A program made the position numbers and the translations under genes. 42,044 bases of DNA from a virus, in the IMG/VR virus record IMGVR_UViG_3300033233_000077, positions 1 to 42,044 of that record; one strand, given 5' to 3'. Shown piece by piece: positions 15,376 through 23,669 of this stretch. The notes under the pieces were generated by a model. It had not been told where the DNA came from. It made no database searches and saw only the letters and a list, made by a program, of their open reading frames with translations. How positions within the stretch are numbered: the first letter of the stretch is position 1; every line of letters starts with the position of its first letter.

Positions 15376-18300
15376 ATGGCTTACTCAGGATCGTTTACAA
15401 AATCGAGCGCGGTCACCAGCCAGAGCATCACCGGACTGGGATTCCAGGCGTCGTGCATTATCTTCTTCAGCGCGGGCAACACGTCCTCGGCAACGTGGGA
15501 AGCTGGCGTCAAACAGATGGCTGGACTGTGGTCGCCGTTCGGCGGCGGTTACTCAGTCTGCGCGGCGATTCAGGATGCGGCCGGCACCAGCAACACGGCG
15601 CGTTACTTCGCGGACGAAGCGCTCAACTTTGTGACCAATTCCGGGGCCGTCGAATCTCTGGGACACCTAACAATCGACACTGACGGGTTCACCGTGGACT
15701 GGACGACCAACACAGCGGCCACCGGCTACGTGGTCAACTACATCGCGTTTACGGCCACTGAAGCACCGTTGTCGCAGACGATCAACTGGAATATGCCGAC
15801 GTCTGGCGATGCCGTGGTAACGGGCCTGACGTGGCAACCAAACCTTGTGTTTCACCTTCACGCCGGGGCCGTCACAGCGGCGCTACCAGCAGGAGCAACC
15901 GGCGCGGCGTTTGGGTTTGGGTGTATGGGGCCGAACGCGACGGACAGCGTTGGCGCAACCGAAACGGGGCAATGGTTTCAGGCTTTGTTTAGTTCTGACA
16001 ACGTGGGCACGGCTGCGGCGTTTTCGAAGTTCTCTTCACCGTCTGGTGCGTCAGCTTCGAAAGGCTGCGTTCTCGGGCTTTCAGGTATCGGCGCGGACAC
16101 GCTGCGGGGAACGTTTAAAAGCTTCGACGGCGGGGGCTTCACGCTCAACTTTCCCACAAGCCCGTCTGGCGCGTTTCAGGCGGTCAGTTTGTGTCTGCAG
16201 GTATCGGATGCGTGGGTAGGATCGTTTACCAAGACATCGGCGGCGGCTCCGGTTACGCAGACCGTAAAGAGCGGCCTCAGCTTCAATCCCGGGCTGGCGT
16301 TGTATGCAACCACATCAAAGACCAGCGGCGCGGGCACTGGCGGCCTGCGGACGTCGATTGCAGCACGTGATACGGCGACGTCCTCAGTATCAACGGCGGT
16401 GCAGGATGAGAACGGCGCGGGAACATCAAATGCGCATTCGTACAGTTCCGATTACCTGCAGATTGCGAACAACGACACTCAGACAAGAACTGCCGTCGGC
16501 GTGCCATCGTTTCCGGGCTCCGGAGCTCTGACGGTCAATTGGACCACAAACGACGCAAACGGGACCGTTATCGGGTTCGTTACCATGGCGTCTGTCTCGG
16601 TGCCACCGGTTCCCGGTACAGCATGGCTGGTAATCAACGAGCCTATTGGCGGTTTGACCGACCAGACGACGCGGCTTGACTTCAGCGGCACAGGCTCAGA
16701 CTTCCAGCTGATGATGCGGCAGCGGGGCACGGCAACGGTGCCGATCCGCGTGGCGGCGGGCGATGCGTACTCTCCGACAATGGGCTCTCAGTTGTTCATT
16801 TACGACGTCGGGCCGACTGCGACCACGCTGGTATTCGTGGGCACGATTGACCGGATAGAGGAGTCGTGGGACGGCGTGGCAGGGTACCGGAAGTATTTCT
16901 GCTCCGTGGTGTCGCTGGAGCAATGCCTGGACGCGATTCTGGTACCGCCTCAGGCCTTCATCAACGTGACGGCGGGGTCTATCGTCACCAGCCTGTTTAA
17001 CGCGCTCATGACGGGCTCACCGATCACGCTCGGCACGATCTCGGGCGGATCTACTATCCCGTCGCTGGTGATCTCCGATTACACTCCGCTCTCCGACATC
17101 ATCAGCAACCTGGCCACGTCATCGCAGTTCGTCTGGTACGTGGACCCCGCTACGCAGGAACTTGAGTTTCACGTCCCGAGTCTGACCGCAGCACCGTTCT
17201 CGCTGGTTACGGAAGACATCAACTGGGATTCAATGAAGTGGGAGCAAAACCGGCAGGACTTCCGCAATCGGCAGATTATCCAACTATCAGCAAATGCGTT
17301 TGCCAACTCCTCCGAACTGTTCACCGGCAACAGCGTGACGGACACTTTCACGCTGCGAGAATTGCCGACTCAAATTGTAGCGGCGTGGGTTACGCAAAAC
17401 ACGCAGAACACGGCGGTTGGCACGTTCGCCGGACTGCCGGCAGACGGCGACACGATAACCATCTCCTATCCGGCTGGTGGCTCCACGTACAACTGGGCGA
17501 TAACGGCACCGTACACTGTGGGCCAGATCATTATCGACCCGGCTGGGCATGTCCAGAGGGTGACAATTCCTGGAACATCTGGCGGCACCGAACCGGTATG
17601 GAACTACACTGGCGGGGCAACAGGGCCGGATGGAACAGTATTTTGGATTGACCAAGGTATTAGCGGCGGCGGCGACTTTGCAAACACGGTTTACACGTTT
17701 GTGACCACCCTGGATAACCGGGAGTGGGGCCAAGTGTTGATCGGGGCCACGGCGGCAGCATGCGCGACGAATCTGGTGTACGCTCTGAACGCCACGGAAT
17801 CTCAACGCGGCTTGACGTATTCGATGCCGACGTGGGAAAACCCTTTACTGAATGCGGACGCTCCGGCGGCTGGCGTGTTCACCGTCCGCAACAAAAGCGC
17901 GGGACAGGGGTACATCGCGGCGTTGGCGGAAGCGACGACCAACTTTTTATGGTCTGCAGCACTGACTGCGGGCGGCTCGACTACTTTCGGGACCGAAACT
18001 CTTCAGGTAGCAGTGGAAGGAACCAGCAACACCGCAAACTTGTATTACACACCGGGCAGCGCGTCTGTTGAACTTGCCAGCGTGACGGGCTGGCCAAAGA
18101 TATCCGGCATTTCGCTGTTAACGTTACCACTAGACTCTAGTTGGTTTCTGCAGGTTGAGTACAACCGGCTGGGCGGCGATTGCATCGTGGTGGAGGATAC
18201 CGCTCTGGTTCAGGCGCGGGCCGCAATTGAGGACGGCACCGGAAAGTATCAGCAGAAGATTTCCGACACGAACAACACGAGCGCTCCGACCGGTTTACTG

Positions 18301-19260
18301 GCGGCGCAACAGGCGCTGGAAGCCTATTCAACTCTGCCGGTATCGTTTTCGTTTGACACCTACTTTCCGGGTCTGACACCAGGGCAATACCTGTCTATTG
18401 CGCTGGAAGACAAACCAGTCGGCATCGCAGCGTTAGTCGGATCAGTAGCTTCTCCCGTCGATTACGTGATTCAGGAAGTCCAGGGCAAGCTGATCGAGGT
18501 TGACACCTATCTGGACCAAGCAGGAATGCCAGCCGGGGCAAACGCGGGACACTACCTCTACACGGTGACCGTGATAAACGTGGGCGTCATCGGGTCGTAT
18601 CTGGACTTCTGGGCAGGAATGGGCGGCGGATCTGGCGGCAGTTCGTCGGGGGCCGTGGTAGCGGGCGCGGCGCCAGCAGGTGTGGCAACGGCTACAGTGA
18701 CCAGCGTGGCGCTTACGGCTCCGACTCAGTTTGCGGTGACAGGTTCTCCCGTGACGTCTGCCGGCACCTTGGCTATTGCCTGGAACACACAAACGGCAAA
18801 CACCGTGCTGGCGGGACCGACTGCAGGCGTGGCGGCAGTTCCGACATTTCGGGCGTTGGTTGCAGCAGATATTGGTTTCTCGTTTGTCACGAGCGTGGGA
18901 ATTACGCTCAGCGGCCTGTCCGCGTTGTTTACGGTTTCCGGATCTCCGGTTACGTCGGCTGGAAGCATCACGTTAAGCATTGCAACCGCACTGGGTAATG
19001 TGGTTTATGCGGGCCCAACATCCGGTCCGGCTGCGGCTCCCACGTTCCGCAGTTTAGTAACATCAGATATTCCAAACCTCAGCGCAACGTATCTGACGGT
19101 TGCAAACAATCTGAGCGACGTTCCAAATGCGGGAGCGGCTCGCGCTAATCTGGGATTGGACTCGATGGCACAGCAAGCGGTTGGCGGCAGTGACAGTTTT
19201 GATCCGGCAACTAAAACGTTAATCGTATTTACGAATGGAGTGTTTCAATACGCATCATGA
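15376..19260 (+). CDS. Tail hub protein fused to fibre modules
   Basis: A 1294-aa protein with three zones. Residues 1-412 hold repeated beta modules; the phrase GSFTK recurs near residues 4 and 282, with matching 'LSFNPGLALY / LTWQPNLVFH' strands. Residues ~416-1090 look like a gp27-type baseplate hub: a start on the virion axis (FVGTIDRIEESW, LEQCLDAI) and a YVDPATQELEFHVP strand, common in siphovirus tail-tip proteins that follow the tape measure. After a Gly/Ser linker near residue 1080, two fibre-type repeats occur (FAVTGSPVTSAG and PTFRALVAADI, then VSGSPVTSAG and PTFRSLVTSDI), ending LSDVPNAGAARANLGL. The protein probably forms the tail tip and displays host-binding parts. Confidence 0.75.
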   Translation: MAYSGSFTKSSAVTSQSITGLGFQASCIIFFSAGNTSSATWEAGVKQMAGLWSPFGGGYSVCAAIQDAAGTSNTARYFADEALNFVTNSGAVESLGHLTIDTDGFTVDWTTNTAATGYVVNYIAFTATEAPLSQTINWNMPTSGDAVVTGLTWQPNLVFHLHAGAVTAALPAGATGAAFGFGCMGPNATDSVGATETGQWFQALFSSDNVGTAAAFSKFSSPSGASASKGCVLGLSGIGADTLRGTFKSFDGGGFTLNFPTSPSGAFQAVSLCLQVSDAWVGSFTKTSAAAPVTQTVKSGLSFNPGLALYATTSKTSGAGTGGLRTSIAARDTATSSVSTAVQDENGAGTSNAHSYSSDYLQIANNDTQTRTAVGVPSFPGSGALTVNWTTNDANGTVIGFVTMASVSVPPVPGTAWLVINEPIGGLTDQTTRLDFSGTGSDFQLMMRQRGTATVPIRVAAGDAYSPTMGSQLFIYDVGPTATTLVFVGTIDRIEESWDGVAGYRKYFCSVVSLEQCLDAILVPPQAFINVTAGSIVTSLFNALMTGSPITLGTISGGSTIPSLVISDYTPLSDIISNLATSSQFVWYVDPATQELEFHVPSLTAAPFSLVTEDINWDSMKWEQNRQDFRNRQIIQLSANAFANSSELFTGNSVTDTFTLRELPTQIVAAWVTQNTQNTAVGTFAGLPADGDTITISYPAGGSTYNWAITAPYTVGQIIIDPAGHVQRVTIPGTSGGTEPVWNYTGGATGPDGTVFWIDQGISGGGDFANTVYTFVTTLDNREWGQVLIGATAAACATNLVYALNATESQRGLTYSMPTWENPLLNADAPAAGVFTVRNKSAGQGYIAALAEATTNFLWSAALTAGGSTTFGTETLQVAVEGTSNTANLYYTPGSASVELASVTGWPKISGISLLTLPLDSSWFLQVEYNRLGGDCIVVEDTALVQARAAIEDGTGKYQQKISDTNNTSAPTGLLAAQQALEAYSTLPVSFSFDTYFPGLTPGQYLSIALEDKPVGIAALVGSVASPVDYVIQEVQGKLIEVDTYLDQAGMPAGANAGHYLYTVTVINVGVIGSYLDFWAGMGGGSGGSSSGAVVAGAAPAGVATATVTSVALTAPTQFAVTGSPVTSAGTLAIAWNTQTANTVLAGPTAGVAAVPTFRALVAADIGFSFVTSVGITLSGLSALFTVSGSPVTSAGSITLSIATALGNVVYAGPTSGPAAAPTFRSLVTSDIPNLSATYLTVANNLSDVPNAGAARANLGLDSMAQQAVGGSDSFDPATKTLIVFTNGVFQYAS

Positions 19261-19616
19261 CAATCACAGTCAAAGAGATTCTGTTAGCAGTCGATTCCGG
19301 GGCGCTGAAGCGTCTGGCAGGACAGCCTATACCAGCGATGGGCGCGTGGAAGCTGCGACGCATCCTGCGGCTTCTAGAGGCCGAATACGGGGCAGCGGCG
19401 GCGGCACGGGTTGCGTTGATGACGGACGCAAACAGCATTCCTGTCAATGACGGCGCGGCGCGGATGGTGAAGCCGGAGTTTGCGGCAGCGTTCGAAGCAG
19501 ATGCGGTATTTGCGCAGATCGTGACGCTGGACTGCGAACCGCTGCCGGTTGATCTGTTAGCCGGGGCAACGATCTCGGCGTCTGACATGGAACTCGTTTC
19601 AGCATTGCTGACCTAG
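19257..19616 (+). CDS. Small protein after the tail hub
   Basis: A 119-aa protein overlapping the hub stop by 4 nt (ATGA). The N-terminal half is helical (LAVDSGALKRLAGQPIPAM, KLRRILRLLEAE). The C-terminal half, LDCEPLPVDLLAGATISASDMELVSALL, has the pattern 'EPLP...L.....IS..D...L..L' that I recall from small proteins encoded next to phage tail hubs. Its function is unknown; a tail assembly factor is possible. Confidence 0.6.
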   Translation: MTITVKEILLAVDSGALKRLAGQPIPAMGAWKLRRILRLLEAEYGAAAAARVALMTDANSIPVNDGAARMVKPEFAAAFEADAVFAQIVTLDCEPLPVDLLAGATISASDMELVSALLT

Positions 19617-19630
19617 AGGACAAGATTAAA

Positions 19631-20260
19631 ATGAAATACGCCGCGCTGCTTGCCATCCTGATTACGTCTGCGTGTCGCTCACGCGATGTCGCCACCGTGC
19701 CCGTGCAGGTTTGCACAAACGACTATGCGTTGTGTGCCGCGACAAATTGCACGCCGGGAAAGGGTCAAATTACGGTCAATACGATGGGCGCCGTGACAAC
19801 GTGGCAAGCGGCAGATTGCCTGTGTCCAATTATGCGTGGGCCGTCCGTATCGTCTCCCGGCACCGGCAACATGCCAGAGGGCAACAAGTGCGTAGATCCA
19901 GTAGTTGATGGCAAAACGGGCGTTTGGAGCGCGTACTCAATCAGAAAGAACATCCCGCAGGCTCCTGACTGGAAACACAGAACGCCCGCTCAGCCGTATG
20001 TGTGCGACACGCTGCCTGAAGGCATGGCGCAGTGTTATTCGCTTGCCTGTAGTCCCGCTGGCGAGGCAATCGGACCAGACGGCAAGCCAACGGGTGTGAT
20101 GCTGGCGTCGTGCAAATGTCCAATAAACGAAGCGCCTAACGGACAGGCTGTTGACGTGGCGACAACACCGATCATTACCCAGGCTGCGACCTGCAATTTG
20201 CCGGTGGGCGGGCCTGCGCCAGACGTCAACAGCAAGGCAAACGCTCTGTTATTGCAGTAG
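19631..20260 (+). CDS. Cysteine-rich exported (lipo)protein
   Basis: A 209-aa protein with an N-terminal export signal, MKYAALLAILITSAC. Cys15 could be lipidated, but Thr at -3 is not a classic lipobox, so a secreted form is possible. The mature part has 13 cysteines in all, in patterns such as DCLCP and SCKCP, with PNG/PDG turns, suggesting a disulfide-bonded extracellular domain. GAGGA lies about 9 nt before the ATG. It sits between tail and early genes and may be the last late gene. It could act in lysis, superinfection exclusion or surface binding; none is proven. Confidence 0.6.
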   Translation: MKYAALLAILITSACRSRDVATVPVQVCTNDYALCAATNCTPGKGQITVNTMGAVTTWQAADCLCPIMRGPSVSSPGTGNMPEGNKCVDPVVDGKTGVWSAYSIRKNIPQAPDWKHRTPAQPYVCDTLPEGMAQCYSLACSPAGEAIGPDGKPTGVMLASCKCPINEAPNGQAVDVATTPIITQAATCNLPVGGPAPDVNSKANALLLQ

Positions 20261-20280
20261 ATATGCTTTATTGCTATGCT
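20252..20280 (+). promoter_or_regulatory. Candidate promoter of the 20288 gene
   Basis: TTGCAG (20252-20257), a 17-nt spacer, then TATGCT (20275-20280). ATG 20288 follows 7 nt later, giving a leaderless mRNA. A second TATGCT at 20262-20267 would place an alternative start at ATG 20276. Confidence 0.5.
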
Positions 20281-20287
20281 GGTTGGC

Positions 20288-20683
20288 ATGGCAATCAAAA
20301 AACGAGCAACAAAGAAGGGCACGGCACCGGGCGTAACGCTGATGACCGTGTGCGTTCCACGTGAAACACACCGGGCGATGAAGGCGCGGGTGGACGCGGA
20401 TACAAGCGTTTCCAGCCTGTGCCGTGAGGTTTTGGAGGCGTGGTTTGGCGTTGGCAGACCGGCACCTGAGAAGCTGGAAACCATTGCACCGGGCGCGGAA
20501 CACGACTGGGCGCGGTTCACGTTTCACTGCCCGGATATCCTGCGTGAGCGGGGCACTACAGAGATGCAGCGGCGGGCCACCACTGGACCGGTTGGGCGTG
20601 GCAAACCTCGGCAACTTCCGACCGCGCTGGCATGGCTGCTGGTGCAGCGTTTCGGGCCGGTAGAAAATACCAGTTGCATTTAA
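20288..20683 (+). CDS. Possible DNA-binding regulator
   Basis: A 131-aa basic protein. It starts MAIKKRATKKGTAPG, then has VTLMTVCVPRETHRAMKARV, a strand-then-helix pattern like ribbon-helix-helix proteins, followed by SSLCREVLEAWFG. The C-terminal half is basic (RRATTGPVGRGKPRQLP) without a known motif. I chose ATG 20288 because a TTGCAG-17-TATGCT promoter ends 7 nt before it; ATG 20276 would add four residues. Its place at the head of the early region suggests a regulator. The fold call is tentative. Confidence 0.5.
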   Translation: MAIKKRATKKGTAPGVTLMTVCVPRETHRAMKARVDADTSVSSLCREVLEAWFGVGRPAPEKLETIAPGAEHDWARFTFHCPDILRERGTTEMQRRATTGPVGRGKPRQLPTALAWLLVQRFGPVENTSCI

Positions 20684-20702
20684 CTCAGTACGTATGTATT
20701 AT
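20674..20702 (+). promoter_or_regulatory. Early promoter candidate
   Basis: TTGCAT (20674-20679), 17 nt, then TATTAT (20697-20702). Transcription would start near 20709, leaving a short leader with the Shine-Dalgarno sequence GGAGG before ATG 20732. It probably drives the run of overlapping genes to about 23354. Confidence 0.6.
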
Positions 20703-20731
20703 TAGATTGTCGCTTGTAGGAGGGCGGCCAC

Positions 20732-20992
20732 ATGGAAAACCTTCACCCTGTTTTTGCACCAATCGTCGCGGGCTGGATTTCAGCGGTAACTCCGGTTGCG
20801 CGAGTATCGAAAGACGTTGACGCCAGCGAGTTCGGGCCGGAAGAATGGCACGAAGAACGGCTGGACCACCACGCGACGGAAGAACGCTGCGCTCATTGCG
20901 TCCGGGAGTTTTATACGGATCGGCTGGTAGCGACGACAGCCGGGAAACTGTGCTTCACCTGCATTCTGGACTACGAAGAAGGGGGCCAATAA
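20732..20992 (+). CDS. Small zinc-ribbon protein
   Basis: An 86-aa acidic protein with two CxxC pairs, CAHC near residue 53 and CFTC near residue 75, forming a likely zinc ribbon. A strong Shine-Dalgarno sequence, AGGAGG, lies 9 nt before the ATG, downstream of the candidate promoter at 20674-20702. It leads the early operon. Its stop overlaps the next start by one base (TAATG). No further function can be read. Confidence 0.6.
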   Translation: MENLHPVFAPIVAGWISAVTPVARVSKDVDASEFGPEEWHEERLDHHATEERCAHCVREFYTDRLVATTAGKLCFTCILDYEEGGQ

Positions 20993-21198
20993 TGGAAGCA
21001 TTGATTGCACAATTGCAATCCAGGCTGCTGGACGCGCAGGCATCCCGAACCATATGGATGGAGCGCAGCAAGGATAATGCTCGCGAACTTAACGAGGCCT
21101 ATGACGCCATGTGCGACATAGCGCAGATGCTGGATTGTGCTGAGGACTGGCCGTCCATTAAGGCGGCGTTGGCCAGCAGGCTGTCTAAATGCTCGTAG
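20992..21198 (+). CDS. Small helical protein
   Basis: A 68-aa protein, MEALIAQLQSRLLDAQASR at its start, predicted fully helical with heptad-like leucines, so perhaps a coiled-coil dimer. Its ATG overlaps the previous stop (TAATG). Its last 10 nt overlap the next gene. I do not recognise it. Confidence 0.5.
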   Translation: MEALIAQLQSRLLDAQASRTIWMERSKDNARELNEAYDAMCDIAQMLDCAEDWPSIKAALASRLSKCS

Positions 21199-21455
21199 GA
21201 GCAGACGGACGCACGATAACTGGCGCGGTGCCGGACACGCGGCTGGTGGAAGTTGTTCGGTCGGTAGCGTTTAAATTAAACCTTGGCAACTACCAGAGCA
21301 TGGATTTCTTTTGCTCTCAGAAGGCTCAGTGTCCGGCTGATGAGGTGGACGCGGTGAGTGCCGATTTATACGATTGGTGCTACGACCAGGTAATGGATGC
21401 AGTAAAAGACGTTCAACGGAAACAGGCGGCAAAGGCCGCGAGGGAGCAGCGATGA
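21189..21455 (+). CDS. Small early protein
   Basis: An 88-aa protein of unknown function. The N-terminal half may be a small beta-helix unit (RTITGAVPDTRLVEVVRSVAF). The C-terminal part is helical and charged (DQVMDAVKDVQRKQAAKAARE). It overlaps the preceding gene by 10 nt and the next by 4 nt (ATGA), as expected for a coupled operon. Confidence 0.5.
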   Translation: MLVGADGRTITGAVPDTRLVEVVRSVAFKLNLGNYQSMDFFCSQKAQCPADEVDAVSADLYDWCYDQVMDAVKDVQRKQAAKAAREQR

Positions 21456-22093
21456 AAGCGGAGTATACAAGCAGTAACGGGCGGCTTAAATTTGCCGTCG
21501 AGGGCGCGACACCGAAGGATTTGTTTGGCGAACTGGCCGGCATTCAGGAAGTGTTTGACGCGGAGAGCAGATGCGGATGCTGCCAAGCCGACGACCTGCA
21601 TTATCGGGTTCGAACGTCGGTAGCGAAGGCCGGGAAAAATGCTGGCAAGAGTTACGACTATTACGAATTGATCTGCATGGCATGTAACGCTAAGTTCTCA
21701 TTTGGGCAAAGCATGGACCTCAAGAACTTGTTCCCGAAGCGGCGCGAGGACGGGAAAGCGCTACCCAACGGAGGCTGGTCAAAGTACGATTCAAACTCAG
21801 CAGCGGGACAGGAATACGCAGACGAACACCAGAGGGCGCAACCGGCGGCGGCGATGCCTCAGGCTGGCGGTAACGAGCTTGCCGGGTGGCTGGATCGGCT
21901 CGACCGCGATACCAACAAGTTCCCTGCCATTTGCGAGATCTTGCTGGAACGCCTAACTGAATGCGGGTCTACAGCGGTACGGGAGTATGACCGGATTGCG
22001 GAAGCGTTCGGCCAAAAAAAACGCGTGGAACTGGAAGACTATAAGGCGTGCGTTTGCGATCTGCACGCGGCACTGAAGCGGTTTGAGAAGTAG
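21452..22093 (+). CDS. Zinc-binding early protein
   Basis: A 213-aa protein. Residues 1-100 carry CGCCQADDL and later LICMACNAKFSFGQ, four cysteines in CxxC-type pairs that fit one zinc ribbon, with a K-x-YDYYE strand between them. LFPKRREDGKALPNGGWSKY follows, a phrase I recall from conserved phage proteins found next to Gp157 and single-strand-binding or recombination genes. The C-terminal helices are acidic. ATG 21452 overlaps the previous stop. A role in DNA replication or recombination is a guess from the neighbours. Confidence 0.6.
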   Translation: MKAEYTSSNGRLKFAVEGATPKDLFGELAGIQEVFDAESRCGCCQADDLHYRVRTSVAKAGKNAGKSYDYYELICMACNAKFSFGQSMDLKNLFPKRREDGKALPNGGWSKYDSNSAAGQEYADEHQRAQPAAAMPQAGGNELAGWLDRLDRDTNKFPAICEILLERLTECGSTAVREYDRIAEAFGQKKRVELEDYKACVCDLHAALKRFEK

Positions 22094-22103
22094 GAGAATA
22101 ACG

Positions 22104-22295
22104 ATGGCGCGACCACGTAAAAGCACTAAAGACGACTGGCTAGACCAGTTCGCGGACTGGGACACGGAAACACAGGAGCTCCTGATTGATACGTGCGAAC
22201 TTCTGCACCGTCAGGCGAAGCGCAGGGAAGGGCGGAAGGGTGCGGGTGCGGAGCCTGCACAACTTCCGCTGACTACGGAGGAATTAGCAGCATGA
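22104..22295 (+). CDS. Small basic protein
   Basis: A 63-aa protein with an N-terminal basic stretch (MARPRKSTKDDWLDQF), then an amphipathic helix and a basic RQAKRREGRKG segment. TAGGAG stands 8 nt before the ATG; the upstream in-frame ATG at 22083 lies inside the previous gene. Its stop overlaps the Gp157-like start (ATGA). Function unknown. Confidence 0.5.
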   Translation: MARPRKSTKDDWLDQFADWDTETQELLIDTCELLHRQAKRREGRKGAGAEPAQLPLTTEELAA

Positions 22296-22912
22296 GCATG
22301 ACGTTATGGAACATAGAGCAGGGACTAGCAGACCTGTTTCAGCAACGCGAAGAACTGACGGTGCCGGAAGCGTCCGGTATTGAATCATTTGTTGAACTGC
22401 AGGAGGTAGACCTTGCGATAGCGGCGTACATGAAGGCCGAAGTCCAGAAGGTGGACGGCGTGCGCGGCTGGTGGAAGTATCTGGAGATGATGCGGGACGC
22501 GGCAAAGAATGAGGCTCGGACCATGCAGGACCGGGCCCAAGCTTTTGACCGGCAACTGACCGTCCTGAAATCCGCGATTCTGGTGACGCTGGAAGAGATG
22601 GAGTTCCGGGCCGGGAAGCCTCGCAAGCTGGAAGGCAAAACGGGAAGTATCTCTTTGGTAGGGAATGGCGGCCGGCGACCTGTCGTTATCACTGATGAGG
22701 CTCTGATACCGGATGAATACCGAACGGTCACGGTGAAGATGAACGCGGAGTTGTGGCGGAAGGTTTGCGCTGCGTTGCCGGATCTTGCAGGGCTTCAGGA
22801 GTGCAAAAAAGACCCAAACCTGACGACGATTTACAACGCGCTGGAGTCTGGCATGGATGGCGTCCCTGGGGCCGTTCTTGCGCCTTTGGGATCTCACGTA
22901 AGGGTTAAGTAA
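22292..22912 (+). CDS. Siphovirus Gp157-like protein
   Basis: A 206-aa protein resembling the siphovirus Gp157 family. It has a long helical coiled-coil region (residues ~25-110), then a beta part with RKLEGKTGSISLVGNGGRRPVVI and the characteristic DEALIPDEY, after which Gp157 proteins end with a short charged tail. Here the tail is longer (about 60 residues). Gp157 genes sit with recombination and nuclease genes in many siphoviruses; the molecular role is unclear. GGAGG lies 11 nt before the ATG. Confidence 0.8.
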   Translation: MSMTLWNIEQGLADLFQQREELTVPEASGIESFVELQEVDLAIAAYMKAEVQKVDGVRGWWKYLEMMRDAAKNEARTMQDRAQAFDRQLTVLKSAILVTLEEMEFRAGKPRKLEGKTGSISLVGNGGRRPVVITDEALIPDEYRTVTVKMNAELWRKVCAALPDLAGLQECKKDPNLTTIYNALESGMDGVPGAVLAPLGSHVRVK

Positions 22913-22919
22913 CCGCCTG

Positions 22920-23354
22920 ATGACCGAGAAAGCATACCAGGAACTTTGTGCTCGGGCCGGTATCTCACCATTGGCCGGCTCGGGCAAGGCAAAGGCGCAC
23001 AAGTACAACGCGGTGAAAAAGACCGTGGACGGGGTGACGTTCGATTCAGCCGGTGAGGCTCGGGCGTTCGCGTTGCTCAATTTGTGGCATAAGGTCGGGG
23101 CAATCCAGAGCCTGGAGCGGCAACCACGCTACACGCTTATGGATGGCTACGTTGACGCCACGGGGCGCAAGGTGCGAGCTATGGAGTACGTGCCGGACTT
23201 CCGCTTCATCCGCGATAACAAAATCGTTGTGGTGGACTTCAAGGGTATGAAAACGGAAGCGTACAAGCTCAAGGCGAAGCTGTTTCGGCAGCGATACCCG
23301 TATCTGGTGTTTGAAGAGTGGGACGTTACCACGCTGAAGCAAAACGGAGTATAA
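22920..23354 (+). CDS. DUF1064-like nuclease
   Basis: A 144-aa protein matching the DUF1064 pattern, a small PD-(D/E)XK-type phage nuclease thought to act on branched DNA in recombination. Visible parts are TVDGVTFDSAGEARAFALL (the E helix), LERQPRYTL, a strand YVPDFRFI, then KIVVVDFKGMKTEAYKLKAK, which holds the D...D-x-K active-site arrangement. A helix with LFRQRYPYLVF follows. It ends within a candidate promoter (TATAAT 23350-23355) for the structured leader downstream. Confidence 0.8.
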   Translation: MTEKAYQELCARAGISPLAGSGKAKAHKYNAVKKTVDGVTFDSAGEARAFALLNLWHKVGAIQSLERQPRYTLMDGYVDATGRKVRAMEYVPDFRFIRDNKIVVVDFKGMKTEAYKLKAKLFRQRYPYLVFEEWDVTTLKQNGV

Positions 23355-23355
23355 T
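23326..23355 (+). promoter_or_regulatory. Candidate promoter for leader A
   Basis: TTACCA (23326-23331), 18 nt, then TATAAT (23350-23355), overlapping the end of the nuclease gene. Transcription would begin near 23362, exactly at the first hairpin of the leader. Confidence 0.5.
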
Positions 23356-23361
23356 GGGTTT

Positions 23362-23465
23362 GTCGGATTGATCCCCGACGCGGATTGGAATTCACCCGGC
23401 TTGCAGCCTACCTCCTGCGGGCCGGGTCCATTCTCAAAACTTTGAGGTAGAGAGGTAGATCAATG
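23362..23465 (+). promoter_or_regulatory. Structured leader A with SD-complementary loop
   Basis: P1: GTCGG (23362-23366) with CCGAC (23375-23379). P2: GGAAT (23387-23391) with ATTCT (23430-23434), ACCCGGC (23394-23400) with GCCGGGT (23421-23427), and GCAG (23403-23406) with CTGC (23415-23418). The apical loop (23407-23414) holds CTACCTC, the exact complement of GAGGTAG, present twice just before ATG 23463 (23444-23450 and 23452-23458). The second copy is the natural Shine-Dalgarno sequence. A competing hairpin CTCAA/TTGAG (23433-23446) covers the first copy. This suggests translational control by a pseudoknot. Confidence 0.6.
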
Positions 23466-23669
23466 ACAAACGAGACGGCGCAACCTGCGCCAAAAACAGA
23501 ACACGCATCGATACGCGCCGTGCGGGCGTTTGTGCAGAAGCACGCGCCACAACAGAGCCCAAAGGACGTGGAGCTATTCATCAACGACCTGATGCGGCTG
23601 TTGCGCGTCGTGATCCGTGAGGCGGCGCATGAAGTCACCAGCTACATGCTGCAAGGTCTGCGGCGATGA
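23463..23669 (+). CDS. Small protein behind leader A
   Basis: A 68-aa protein, helical and without known motifs. It has an N-terminal Pro/Glu-rich stretch, then a helix with IRAVRAFVQKHAP and a second with IREAAHEVTSYMLQGLRR. It is the first gene after the structured leader and its last 4 nt overlap the DUF1376-like replication gene (ATGA). Leader control of its translation would extend to the replication protein by coupling. The small size suggests a regulator or a leader cistron. Confidence 0.55.
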   Translation: MTNETAQPAPKTEHASIRAVRAFVQKHAPQQSPKDVELFINDLMRLLRVVIREAAHEVTSYMLQGLRR

